Positions 1 to 5,949 of a DNA stretch of 6,319 bases are shown here, in pieces (within the stretch, counting starts at the first letter, position 1; each line of letters starts with the position of its first letter). The notes beneath the pieces are model-generated. The model had not been told where the DNA came from, ran no database searches, and was given only the letters and a program-made list of their open reading frames with translations. Position numbers and translations under genes: made by a program. Source of the DNA: an uncultured Hyphomonadaceae bacterium (GTDB taxonomy: Bacteria > Pseudomonadota > Alphaproteobacteria > Caulobacterales > Hyphomonadaceae); NCBI GenBank assembly GCA_938049795.1, contig CALLCD010000081.1, positions 1 to 6,319 on the forward strand, given 5' to 3'.

Positions 1-785
1 ACGCCGACCACGGAGAAGCCCTTGATCAGCGGCATATTGGTCGAAACGCTCGCAATCCGGCCAGAGGTGAACCCGATCACACACAGCCGCCCGTCAAACG
101 CAATGCACCGCACGCTCTCGTCAAACACATCGCCGCCGACCGGATCATAGATCACATCCGCGCCGCGTCCGCCGGTCAGCGCCTTGACCCCTTCGCGAAA
201 TCCAGCCCGCGCCAGAACGCCATGATCTGCGCCATAATCCACAACTTGCGCCAGCTTCGTCTCGCTTGCCGAGGTCGCAATCACTGTCGCCCCCAGCAAT
301 TTGCCAACATCAACCGCGGCCAGTCCGACCCCGCCCGATGCGCCGTGCACGAGCAATGTTTCGCCCGCCCGCAATCGCGCCCGCCGCACCAGCGCGACAT
401 AGGCCGTCAAATACGCCGCAGGATAAGCCGCCGCTTCAGAAAAGCCCATCCCTTCGGGCTTCATTTGCAAGCCTTCCGCACTCGCCAGCGCATATTCCGC
501 AAAGCCGCCAAATCGCGCCCCGCCCGCCACTTCATCGCCCGGTTTGAACGCGGTCACGCCTGCGCCCACCGCGTCCACAATGCCCGCCATATCCATGCCC
601 GGCGTAAAGGGCGGGTCGAGCTTTAATTGGTACTTGCCCTGACAAAGCAATATATCCGGAAAGTTCACACTCGCCGCCTCGACCCGCAGCCGCACTTGCC
701 CAGCTTCGGGCTCGGGCCTCGGCACATCAACCACCCCGACCCCGCTCAGATCATCGCTCAGCGCGTGGCAGACGAACGCTCTCAT
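1..785 (-). CDS. NADPH:quinone oxidoreductase, zinc-independent MDR family (QOR1-like), C-terminus cut by window edge
   Basis: This gene is read leftward from an ATG at 785-783 and stays open to the left edge, giving 261 complete codons of a family usually about 325 residues long. The N-terminal GroES-like domain holds ASVNFPDILLCQGKY (about residues 38-52) and PGMDMAGIVDAVGAGV, which match zinc-free quinone reductases of the medium-chain dehydrogenase superfamily. The Rossmann segment LLVHGASGGVG (residues 144-154) is the NADPH-binding loop, followed by KALTGGRGADVIYDPVGGD and CVIGFTSG, both typical of QOR1 proteins. The cysteine and histidine ligands of zinc alcohol dehydrogenases are absent. 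Family members reduce quinones or activated enones with NADPH in the cytoplasm; the substrate here is unknown. The start codon overlaps the stop of the upstream esterase gene (ATGA), with no strong separate ribosome site, so translation is probably coupled. It is likely the third gene of the TetR-esterase-reductase operon. A crotonyl-CoA reductase-like role is possible but less likely. Confidence 0.93.
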   Translation of the reverse strand, partial: MRAFVCHALSDDLSGVGVVDVPRPEPEAGQVRLRVEAASVNFPDILLCQGKYQLKLDPPFTPGMDMAGIVDAVGAGVTAFKPGDEVAGGARFGGFAEYALASAEGLQMKPEGMGFSEAAAYPAAYLTAYVALVRRARLRAGETLLVHGASGGVGLAAVDVGKLLGATVIATSASETKLAQVVDYGADHGVLARAGFREGVKALTGGRGADVIYDPVGGDVFDESVRCIAFDGRLCVIGFTSGRIASVSTNMPLIKGFSVVG

Positions 786-1828
786 GCCTTGTCCCGATGG
801 CAGATCAGATAGAGCCGCTTGACCCCTTGGGCAATTTCCAGACACGCTTCCCTTGCTGCCGGTGCCACGCCCATAAAGGCGGTAAACCCATGCGCCAGCG
901 TGTCATAGCACTTGAACTCGGTCGGAACCCCTGCCGCTTTAAGCTTCTGCGCATAGGCCTCACCCTCGTCCGCCAACGGATCAAACCCGGCCGTTGCCAC
1001 CAGCGCCGGAGACAGATCCGCCATATCGCTCTCCAGCATCGGGGAAATCCGCAAATCCGCCTTGTCCTGCCCCTCCGGCAAATAATGATCCATGAACCAG
1101 TCCATCGTCGCGGTCGACAGCGGATAGGTCTCGCCATAGGTCTCGCGCGAGGCATAGTCGCCGGTCAAATCCGTCGCCGGATAGATTAGCAATTGCACAT
1201 CCGGCAGCGGCTTATGCTGACGCTGCATTTCCTGCGTAATAATCGCGGTAAAGTTCGCGCCCATACTGTCCCCGCCAAGAGCTGCATGCCCGGCGGGCGC
1301 ACCATAAGCCTCGGCATTTTTGAGCGCCCATTCATACGCATAGATACAATCGTCGAGCCCTGCCGGAAACTTGTGCTCGGGCGCCAGCCTGTAATCCACC
1401 GACAGGACCGGCCCGCCCGTCTCTACCGCCAGCAGTCCACAAAACGCATGGCAAATCTCAAGATCCCCGATCACCCCGCCGCCCATATGCAGATACACCA
1501 TCAGCGGGCTGAGCTTGCTCTGATCATCGGGCCGGTAAAGCCGCACCGGAATGTCGCGGCCGGGCGCATTGAGCGCAAAATCACTCACCGTCACCCCCGC
1601 TGGCAAATCCGCTGCCAGCATCGCCAGTGCCTCGGCAGACCCCGCCCGCGCATCGGCCGCCTCCAGCGTCGACATGGCTGGCTGTTTGCCCGCCGCATGT
1701 GCCAAAAACTGGAACCGCGCATCAAGCGTCCTCCCGCCCAGCTCCACCGGCTTCCCGCCAGACATGGCCACCAGCATACCGCTCGGCAGCTTCAACATCA
1801 GTTTCGCAATAACCGACTGCAAACTCAT
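782..1828 (-). CDS. Alpha/beta-hydrolase, hormone-sensitive-lipase (HSL, family IV) esterase
   Basis: A complete 348-residue protein of the alpha/beta-hydrolase fold, normal in length for HSL-type carboxylesterases. The catalytic triad is visible: Ser188 in GGDSMG (residues 185-190), Asp283 in GFDPLADEGE, and His313 in LAHGF. The DYRLAPE motif at 145-151 is a hallmark of this family. The oxyanion-hole motif, normally HGGG followed by F or W, reads HMGGGVIGD here (residues 114-122), so the first glycine is methionine and the aromatic is glycine. The family hydrolyses short- to medium-chain esters in the cytoplasm, and no signal peptide is seen. The ATG at 1828 has a good GGAGGG ribosome site nine bases upstream. 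The gene follows tetR after 31 bp and its stop overlaps the start of the quinone oxidoreductase, so all three are probably co-transcribed and controlled by TetR. A lactonase or other ester or amide hydrolase cannot be excluded. Confidence 0.95.
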   Translation of the reverse strand: MSLQSVIAKLMLKLPSGMLVAMSGGKPVELGGRTLDARFQFLAHAAGKQPAMSTLEAADARAGSAEALAMLAADLPAGVTVSDFALNAPGRDIPVRLYRPDDQSKLSPLMVYLHMGGGVIGDLEICHAFCGLLAVETGGPVLSVDYRLAPEHKFPAGLDDCIYAYEWALKNAEAYGAPAGHAALGGDSMGANFTAIITQEMQRQHKPLPDVQLLIYPATDLTGDYASRETYGETYPLSTATMDWFMDHYLPEGQDKADLRISPMLESDMADLSPALVATAGFDPLADEGEAYAQKLKAAGVPTEFKCYDTLAHGFTAFMGVAPAAREACLEIAQGVKRLYLICHRDKA

Positions 1829-1859
1829 TTCTCAGGCCCTCCGCCAGCTTTGCCCCAGC

Positions 1860-2483
1860 TTACGCGTCAAAAAGCACCGCCTGCAAGCCTCCAAGTAAAA
1901 GCGACGCCGCAAAATGCGTGGCCGCATCCACATCGACCGGACGGCGCAACAACATATGATCGCCCAGATCCCGCGCAATCCCGATCGCCGCCGCCGCCAA
2001 ATATTCCGAATCAACCCGCGGCGCTTCCCCGCCACTGAGCATATCCTCGAACACGGTCCGGATCTCCTCGAAAATCGTCAGCATTTCCGGCGTGTCCACC
2101 CGCACCCCGATCAGCGCAATGTGCGGTGCGCCCCCGCTGATCGCCTCGGAGTTCTCATCGGCCAAAAACTGGAAATACGCCCGATACGCCCCATGCACAA
2201 ATGCCTCGAATGTCGCGCTCTCGGCCCGCACTTGCCCGAGCACAGGCCGGAACCGCCGCACCGAATCGCTCGACAGGGCCTGAAACACTTCTTCCTTGGA
2301 TTTGAAATAATTGTAGAACGTCCCCGTCCCCAGATCCGTCGCGCGGATAATGTCACGCACCGTCGTCGCCTCATACCCGCTTAGCGCAAACACGCCCCGC
2401 GCCGCCTCCAAAATGGCTTGCCGGTTCGCCGCCTTCGCACGCGCGCGTTTTCCGTCCGGTTTCAGCGTGATGTCGTCTGTCAT
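1860..2483 (-). CDS. TetR/AcrR family transcriptional regulator
   Basis: A 207-residue protein of typical TetR length. The N-terminal DNA-binding domain spans about residues 18-70: ANRQAILEAARGVFALSGYE is the first helix pair, and TVRDIIRATDLGTGTFYNYF (residues 41-60) is the helix-turn-helix, ending in the characteristic YNYFKSKEEVF. The C-terminal half (about 80-207) is helical and would hold the ligand pocket and dimer interface; it gives no clue to the inducer. The ATG at 2483 has only a weak ribosome site, but the conserved domain begins soon after and no better in-frame start was found. It is the first gene of a probable operon with the esterase (31 bp downstream) and quinone oxidoreductase, and is likely their repressor and its own. 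A palindrome 26 bp upstream of its start is the candidate operator. TetR proteins in such operons usually sense the substrate of the adjoining enzymes, which is inference here. Confidence 0.95.
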   Translation of the reverse strand: MTDDITLKPDGKRARAKAANRQAILEAARGVFALSGYEATTVRDIIRATDLGTGTFYNYFKSKEEVFQALSSDSVRRFRPVLGQVRAESATFEAFVHGAYRAYFQFLADENSEAISGGAPHIALIGVRVDTPEMLTIFEEIRTVFEDMLSGGEAPRVDSEYLAAAAIGIARDLGDHMLLRRPVDVDAATHFAASLLLGGLQAVLFDA

Positions 2484-2508
2484 AAAGTCGGTGCCAATTC
2501 ATCTCGCC

Positions 2509-2534
2509 ATATTTGTCCTAGAGAGAACAAAAAT
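2509..2534 (-). promoter_or_regulatory. Candidate TetR operator and promoter upstream of tetR
   Basis: On the plus strand the half-sites TTTGTCCT (2512-2519) and AGAACAAA (2524-2531) form an inverted repeat with a 4-bp centre and 7 of 8 matched positions. Two of three further outward positions also pair, so 9 of 11 arm positions are complementary. Read on the minus strand, a TTGACG -35-like hexamer (2547-2542) lies just upstream, so the palindrome would cover the spacer and -10 region of a promoter for tetR. The -10 itself is not clear (TCTCTA at 17-bp spacing is poor). Size, symmetry and position are typical of TetR autoregulation. No binding is shown by sequence alone. Confidence 0.5.
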
Positions 2535-2549
2535 GACGCACCGTCAACT

Positions 2550-3170
2550 TTATTCCCCAGCCGCGCGCACCTCCGGCACCTCGCCATCAAACGGGGTGTA
2601 GACAAAGCCATGCCCGGGCTGCCAGCCGTCAGCCGTCAAATACTCCGCCTCGCTCATCAGCGCGCCATCTTCGCGCTTATATCCGCGCGATCGCACATGG
2701 GTGATCGTGTCATGCCCCTCGACTGCTTCCATCGCTTCCCAGCCGCCGGTCTCATCGAGCGTGAATGAGCCAACCGTCTCAAATCCGGCATTCGTCACAT
2801 AGCGATAGGCCAACTCGTTTGCCTCGCCGTTCGGGTAGATACGCGTCACCCCGCCATAAGAGCCGTCCTCCAGCCCGTGCGAAATGATGATCTCCTTGCC
2901 ATCGTCCGACCAGGCCCAGCTTTGAATATCCGCCACGCCATCGGGATCGACCTCACCTGCGGCCGTCATCGGCTCACCGCGAAACGTCTCACCGGCCAGT
3001 GCGGCGAGCGACCCAAACGTCTCGTCCTGCCAGTGCGTCTGCGCGTTTCTCTGAGATGTCTGCGCCGAGCGCTCCTTCGCCTCAGCCAGCATGTCATCGG
3101 TGTTCAGCGTGGACCAACTCGCACAGCCGGCAAGCCAAACCCCCGCAAGCGTCAAGACCAAAATCCGCAT
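2550..3170 (-). CDS. Predicted outer-membrane lipoprotein of unknown function
   Basis: I do not recognise the family. The ATG at 3170-3168 is chosen because a GGAGG ribosome site lies five bases upstream and because it places a lipoprotein signal peptide exactly at the N-terminus; a GTG further upstream (3218) would bury it. The 206-residue product starts with a short hydrophobic signal ending in the lipobox LAGC, with the lipidated cysteine at residue 16. The next residue is Ala, not Asp, which favours outer-membrane sorting. After a polar, helix-prone segment (about 22-45), the rest is rich in Gly, aromatic and acidic residues in alternating patterns (for example SWAWSDDGKEIIISHGLEDG and GWQPGHGFVYTPFDG), suggesting a beta-rich domain. 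It follows the M23 peptidase gene by 57 bp on the same strand and may share its transcript, so a cell-envelope role is likely. Lipoprotein status is well supported; function is not. Confidence 0.85.
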   Translation of the reverse strand: MRILVLTLAGVWLAGCASWSTLNTDDMLAEAKERSAQTSQRNAQTHWQDETFGSLAALAGETFRGEPMTAAGEVDPDGVADIQSWAWSDDGKEIIISHGLEDGSYGGVTRIYPNGEANELAYRYVTNAGFETVGSFTLDETGGWEAMEAVEGHDTITHVRSRGYKREDGALMSEAEYLTADGWQPGHGFVYTPFDGEVPEVRAAGE

Positions 3171-3227
3171 TTCAACCTCCATCTTTCCCCGCCAGACCAG
3201 CAATCCTGCCAGAAACACGCCCCCGCA

Positions 3228-3938
3228 TCAACTTACAGGCGGGGTCTGGTAGACCGGAAACGCAAACGGATCATTGCCCTGCATGCCGAACGCTTTCTTC
3301 GGATTGTTATAATTCCCCGTCAGCACCTCAAAGTGCAAATGCACGCCAACCTTCCGGCTCGATGTGTTGCCGACCTGCCCAAGCGGCCAGCCAAAACCAA
3401 GCTCGCTGCCCACATCGAGCCCCTCGGCAAATGTATCAAGATGGGCATAGCGCGTAACCAGCCCGAGCCCGTGATCGACCAGAACATAATTGCCATAGCC
3501 CCCGCCCCAGCCAGCCTCCAGCACAATGCCGGGCGCGGCCGCATAGACCCATGTCCCGCGCGGCGCGCTAATATCCACGCCCTTGTGCAGCCGGCCATTG
3601 CGCTGGCCAAAGCCTGAACTGATACAGCCGCCATTAAGCGGAACAGGCGCAAGCACAATCTGGTCTCTGGCAACCACCAGCCGGTCATAGTCCAGCACGT
3701 AGCCATTGCGATCATTGACCGGCGCATTCTGGACGCGCAGGCCGGTGCAGATCTTGATCCGCTCATCAGGTATAAAACTGCCCGCAGGCGGCGGCGCCGT
3801 GGGCAAATTGGAGGCCGTGCCAGTGCCGTCTGCCCCAGCCCCAATATCAATCGGCGCTCCGGTGCGCACGGGCGCAGGCGCGGTCACGCACGCCACAAGA
3901 AACAAAGGGGCAATCGCCCAAATCACAGTCTTCAACAT
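3228..3938 (-). CDS. M23 (LytM/lysostaphin-type) peptidoglycan peptidase, lipoprotein
   Basis: A C-terminal M23 zinc metallopeptidase domain is clear. In the 236-residue product from the chosen start, HKGVD supplies zinc ligands His118 and Asp122, HLHFE supplies His202 as third ligand with His200 catalytic, and RYAHL supplies His166. All five key residues are present, so the enzyme should be active rather than a degenerate LytM regulator. SSGFGQRNGRLHKGVDISAP and the GGGYGNYVLVDHG strand are typical of the fold. The ATG at 3938 is preferred over an ATG at 3995 because it gives a short signal peptide with lipobox LVAC (Cys17) and has AGGA about 12 bases upstream. Residues 18-57 form an Ala/Pro/Gly-rich linker. 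The family cleaves peptide cross-links of peptidoglycan; this one would act at the envelope, anchored by lipid. No coiled coil or LysM domain is seen, unlike EnvC or NlpD. The lipoprotein gene 57 bp downstream is a likely partner. Confidence 0.93.
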   Translation of the reverse strand: MLKTVIWAIAPLFLVACVTAPAPVRTGAPIDIGAGADGTGTASNLPTAPPPAGSFIPDERIKICTGLRVQNAPVNDRNGYVLDYDRLVVARDQIVLAPVPLNGGCISSGFGQRNGRLHKGVDISAPRGTWVYAAAPGIVLEAGWGGGYGNYVLVDHGLGLVTRYAHLDTFAEGLDVGSELGFGWPLGQVGNTSSRKVGVHLHFEVLTGNYNNPKKAFGMQGNDPFAFPVYQTPPVS

Positions 3939-3983
3939 AAGTCTAAACGATCCTGATTTGCCCCAACCCTGACCCGCTATTGA

Positions 3984-4012
3984 TGAATACGCCATGAAAA
4001 CCGCTGTGAAAA
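3984..4012 (-). promoter_or_regulatory. Weak candidate promoter for the M23 peptidase gene
   Basis: In the 96-bp gap between the monooxygenase stop and the peptidase start, the minus strand has TTTTCA (4012-4007), a 17-bp spacer, and TATTCA (3989-3984). The spacing is ideal but each hexamer matches the sigma-70 consensus only partly (about 4 of 6 and 3 of 6). A gap of this length suggests the peptidase may have its own promoter rather than depend on the monooxygenase transcript. No convincing hairpin-plus-T terminator was seen after the monooxygenase. Confidence 0.25.
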
Positions 4013-4018
4013 ACCGCT
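3995..4018. repeat. Short imperfect tandem direct repeat
   Basis: TGAAAACCGCT (3995-4005) is followed one base later by TGAAAAACCGCT (4007-4018), differing by one extra A. It lies between the monooxygenase stop and the peptidase start and overlaps the weak promoter candidate. It could be chance, a slippage product, or a pair of direct binding half-sites about one helical turn apart. Confidence 0.5.
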
Positions 4019-4034
4019 CTACCGCCGCAGTGGC

Positions 4035-5351
4035 CTAAGCGGGCACGCGCTTGCGTCCACGTTTGATCTCGTCGTGCAGATCACGCACATAAGTGTTAAA
4101 ATCAACTTGCATTGTGTGCCGCGCGCTTTCGTAGAAATGGCCGATATGGACCTTCTCATCGGCCGCAATCGTCCGCTCCATCGTCGCTGCATCCGGCAGT
4201 TCATATTGGCCAGCCAGACAGGCGGCGACGAGTTTTGACTGCTGCTCGGCAAAATTGACCAGCGTCGGCAAGGGCTGCGCCAGTCCGAGGAAAAACAAAG
4301 TGTCAAAGCCCGGCTTGACCATCCGTTTGAACAGCGGGAATTGATTGTCCACCGGCGTCAGCTCCGGCAAATCAAAGAACGGGAATTTCACATTATACCC
4401 CGTCGCCCAGACAATCGCATCAACCTCTTCGCGGCTGCCATCGGTGAACACCACCCCATCCCCGTCCAGCCGGTCAATGGCGCCTTTGGGTTCAACATCG
4501 CCGCAGCCAACCCGCGTCAAAAACTCTCCGGATACGGACGGGTGTGCTTCAAGCGGCTCGTGATCGGGCGCAGGCAGACCATAGTCTTCCATCCGGCCAA
4601 CCGCCTTCTTGATCATGCCGCGCGCCAGCTTCCGCCCGACCGACATCGGCAGCCATCTTGGCAGGACCGCTTTGTCCGCCGCCTGACCATTCACATATTT
4701 TGGGAGCACCCAGACCCCGCGCCGCATCGAAATAAGACACCGCGCTGCCAGCGGCTTCTGTGACAGCTCGGACGATATATCCATCGCTGAGTTTCCGCCG
4801 CCGACAATCATCACTTTCTTGCCGCGAAAATCATAGGGCTCGAACGGGTCGCGATAATGGTGCGAGTGGACCTGATAGCCGTCAAAATGCCCGGGATATT
4901 CCGGCGTCCGCGCGGCCCAATGGTGACCATTGCACACAATCAGCGCATCATATTCGCGCGTCTCGCCAGTCGACAGCGCGACCATCCAGCGCCCCCCCTC
5001 AATCGGGCTCGCCGCATCAACCCGCGTGTTGAACGTGATCGTATCGCGCAGTTTGAAATGGTCCACATAGTCATGAAAATATTGCAGAAGCTGGCTGTGA
5101 TGCGGAAAATCCGGCCACTCCTCTGGCACTGGAAAATCCTCAAAGGCCAGCCGGTATTTCGACGTATCAATATGCAGGCTCTGATAGCACGAAGACAGCG
5201 CATTGGGGTTGTTATAATACCAGTTGCCGCCAATATCGTCAGACGCTTCAAAACAATCATAGGCCAGACCATAATCCTGCGCCCGTTTGGCCATCGTAAA
5301 GCCCGAACAGCCCGCCCCGATAATGCAAATCTTCTGACCCTGTCCGCTCAT
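4035..5351 (-). CDS. Flavin-containing monooxygenase (class B, FMO-type)
   Basis: A complete 438-residue FAD- and NADPH-dependent monooxygenase. The FAD-binding Rossmann motif is IIGAGCSG (residues 10-17), followed by FEASDDIGGNWYYN. The FMO fingerprint FxGxxxHxxxY is present as FDGYQVHSHHY (156-166). The NADPH-binding motif is IVGGGNSAMD (182-191), and the ATGY motif of N-oxygenating and FMO enzymes is at 316-319. Tyr rather than Trp ends the fingerprint, arguing against a type I Baeyer-Villiger enzyme. The family inserts one oxygen atom into soft nucleophiles (N, S), sometimes ketones, in the cytoplasm; the substrate is unknown. In HIDTSK (60-65) an Asp stands where animal FMOs have the active-site Asn. 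The ATG at 5351 places the FAD motif at the usual distance from the N-terminus; its ribosome site is poor (GAGG abuts the ATG, GGGG lies further up). It is divergent from the thioesterase pair, and 96 bp precede the M23 gene. Confidence 0.94.
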   Translation of the reverse strand: MSGQGQKICIIGAGCSGFTMAKRAQDYGLAYDCFEASDDIGGNWYYNNPNALSSCYQSLHIDTSKYRLAFEDFPVPEEWPDFPHHSQLLQYFHDYVDHFKLRDTITFNTRVDAASPIEGGRWMVALSTGETREYDALIVCNGHHWAARTPEYPGHFDGYQVHSHHYRDPFEPYDFRGKKVMIVGGGNSAMDISSELSQKPLAARCLISMRRGVWVLPKYVNGQAADKAVLPRWLPMSVGRKLARGMIKKAVGRMEDYGLPAPDHEPLEAHPSVSGEFLTRVGCGDVEPKGAIDRLDGDGVVFTDGSREEVDAIVWATGYNVKFPFFDLPELTPVDNQFPLFKRMVKPGFDTLFFLGLAQPLPTLVNFAEQQSKLVAACLAGQYELPDAATMERTIAADEKVHIGHFYESARHTMQVDFNTYVRDLHDEIKRGRKRVPA

Positions 5352-5469
5352 CCTCTACCCCGTACGCTTATTCCTGTGTCGATGATGATTGCCTATCACG
5401 GAAAATTTGTCCATCAAACTCAAATGCAAAGCTGGCAAACCCGAACACAAGCCGGAGAAAGACCCGCCC
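5352..5469. promoter_or_regulatory. Divergent intergenic region between monooxygenase and thioesterase genes
   Basis: These 118 bp separate oppositely oriented genes and must hold a promoter for each unless transcription enters from elsewhere. The region is less GC-rich than the genes around it, with AT-rich runs near 5402-5430. ATTTG (5405-5409) and CAAAT (5421-5425) form a small inverted repeat. The octamer ATTTGTCC at 5405-5412 also occurs in the palindrome before tetR (2511-2518). I could not find a -35/-10 pair good enough to name in either direction. A GGAG at 5454-5457 is the probable ribosome site for the thioesterase, though 12 bases from its ATG is long. Confidence 0.4.
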
Positions 5470-5949
5470 ATGAGCCACAATGAGACAATCCTCGACACGA
5501 TGCGCGAGAACATGGTCAATGTCATCTCGCTCGTGCCCTGGGCCCAAGAGATCGGCATGCAGGTCAGCTCCGTCGAACGCGGCAAGGTCAGCGGCAAACT
5601 CGTCTGGAGCGAACACCTCGTCGCAGACCCCGACACCGGCATTGTTCATGGCGGCGTTATCACCTCCCTGCTCGACAATCTCGGCGGCATGGCCGTCGTC
5701 TCCGCCCTCGACACATTCCGCACCACCGCCACGCTCGATCTGCGCATCGACTATATGCGCCCCGCCGAAAAAGGCCTCGACATTGCCGCTACCGCCGAAT
5801 GCTACCATGTCACCAAAACCGTCGCCTTCATCAATGCCCGCGCCTATCATCCCGGCAGCGACAAAATCATCGCCTCCGCCAGCGGCGCCTTCGCGCTCAA
5901 CAGTCCCAAAGGCTGGGCCGGAACCAAAGCAGCGGGCCAAACCAAATGA
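5470..5949 (+). CDS. PaaI-like hotdog-fold acyl-CoA thioesterase (first of a tandem pair)
   Basis: A 159-residue single-domain hotdog protein, normal length for PaaI/YbgC-like thioesterases. The signature GIVHGGVITSLLDNLGG (residues 57-73) holds His60-Gly-Gly and Asp69, the expected catalytic acid on the long helix of the PaaI type. TATLDLRIDYMRPA (86-99) and KTVAFINARAYH (116-127) are the central beta strands typical of the family. Such enzymes hydrolyse acyl-CoA or aryl-acyl-CoA thioesters in the cytoplasm as dimers or tetramers; the acyl group here is unknown. The ATG at 5470 is chosen over an in-frame TTG at 5389 because the added 27 residues are lysine-rich and unlike the family, and because GGAG lies upstream. 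Its stop overlaps the start of a second hotdog gene (ATGA), so the two are probably translated together. It is divergent from the flavin monooxygenase gene. Confidence 0.93.
   Translation: MSHNETILDTMRENMVNVISLVPWAQEIGMQVSSVERGKVSGKLVWSEHLVADPDTGIVHGGVITSLLDNLGGMAVVSALDTFRTTATLDLRIDYMRPAEKGLDIAATAECYHVTKTVAFINARAYHPGSDKIIASASGAFALNSPKGWAGTKAAGQTK

Noticed and set aside
1193..2038. A 281-codon open frame on the plus strand opposite the esterase and regulator genes
   Set aside because: It spans two well-recognised minus-strand genes and encodes a His/Arg/Pro-rich sequence without any known motif, the usual antisense shadow in GC-rich DNA.
3171..3218. Upstream GTG start for the unknown lipoprotein
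   Set aside because: It would bury the lipobox signal peptide inside the protein; the ATG at 3170 has a GGAGG site and a standard lipoprotein N-terminus.
3939..3995. Upstream ATG start for the M23 peptidase
   Set aside because: It adds 19 polar residues before the signal peptide and has no ribosome site; the ATG at 3938 gives a normal lipoprotein signal.
4019..4052. Rho-independent terminator after the monooxygenase gene
   Set aside because: Only a 4-bp CCGC/GCGG stem with a long loop could be drawn, and the T-run does not directly follow it.
4035..5351. Type I Baeyer-Villiger monooxygenase, suggested by the nearby esterase and reductase
   Set aside because: The fingerprint ends in Tyr where these enzymes have Trp, and the protein is shorter than typical members; general FMO is the safer call.
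5389..5469. Upstream TTG start for the first thioesterase
   Set aside because: The extra 27 residues are lysine/proline-rich and unlike hotdog proteins, and the segment is better explained as the intergenic control region.
5368..5940. A 190-codon open frame on the minus strand opposite the first thioesterase
   Set aside because: Its Gly/Ala/Asp-rich translation has no domain, and the opposite strand carries a clear hotdog enzyme.
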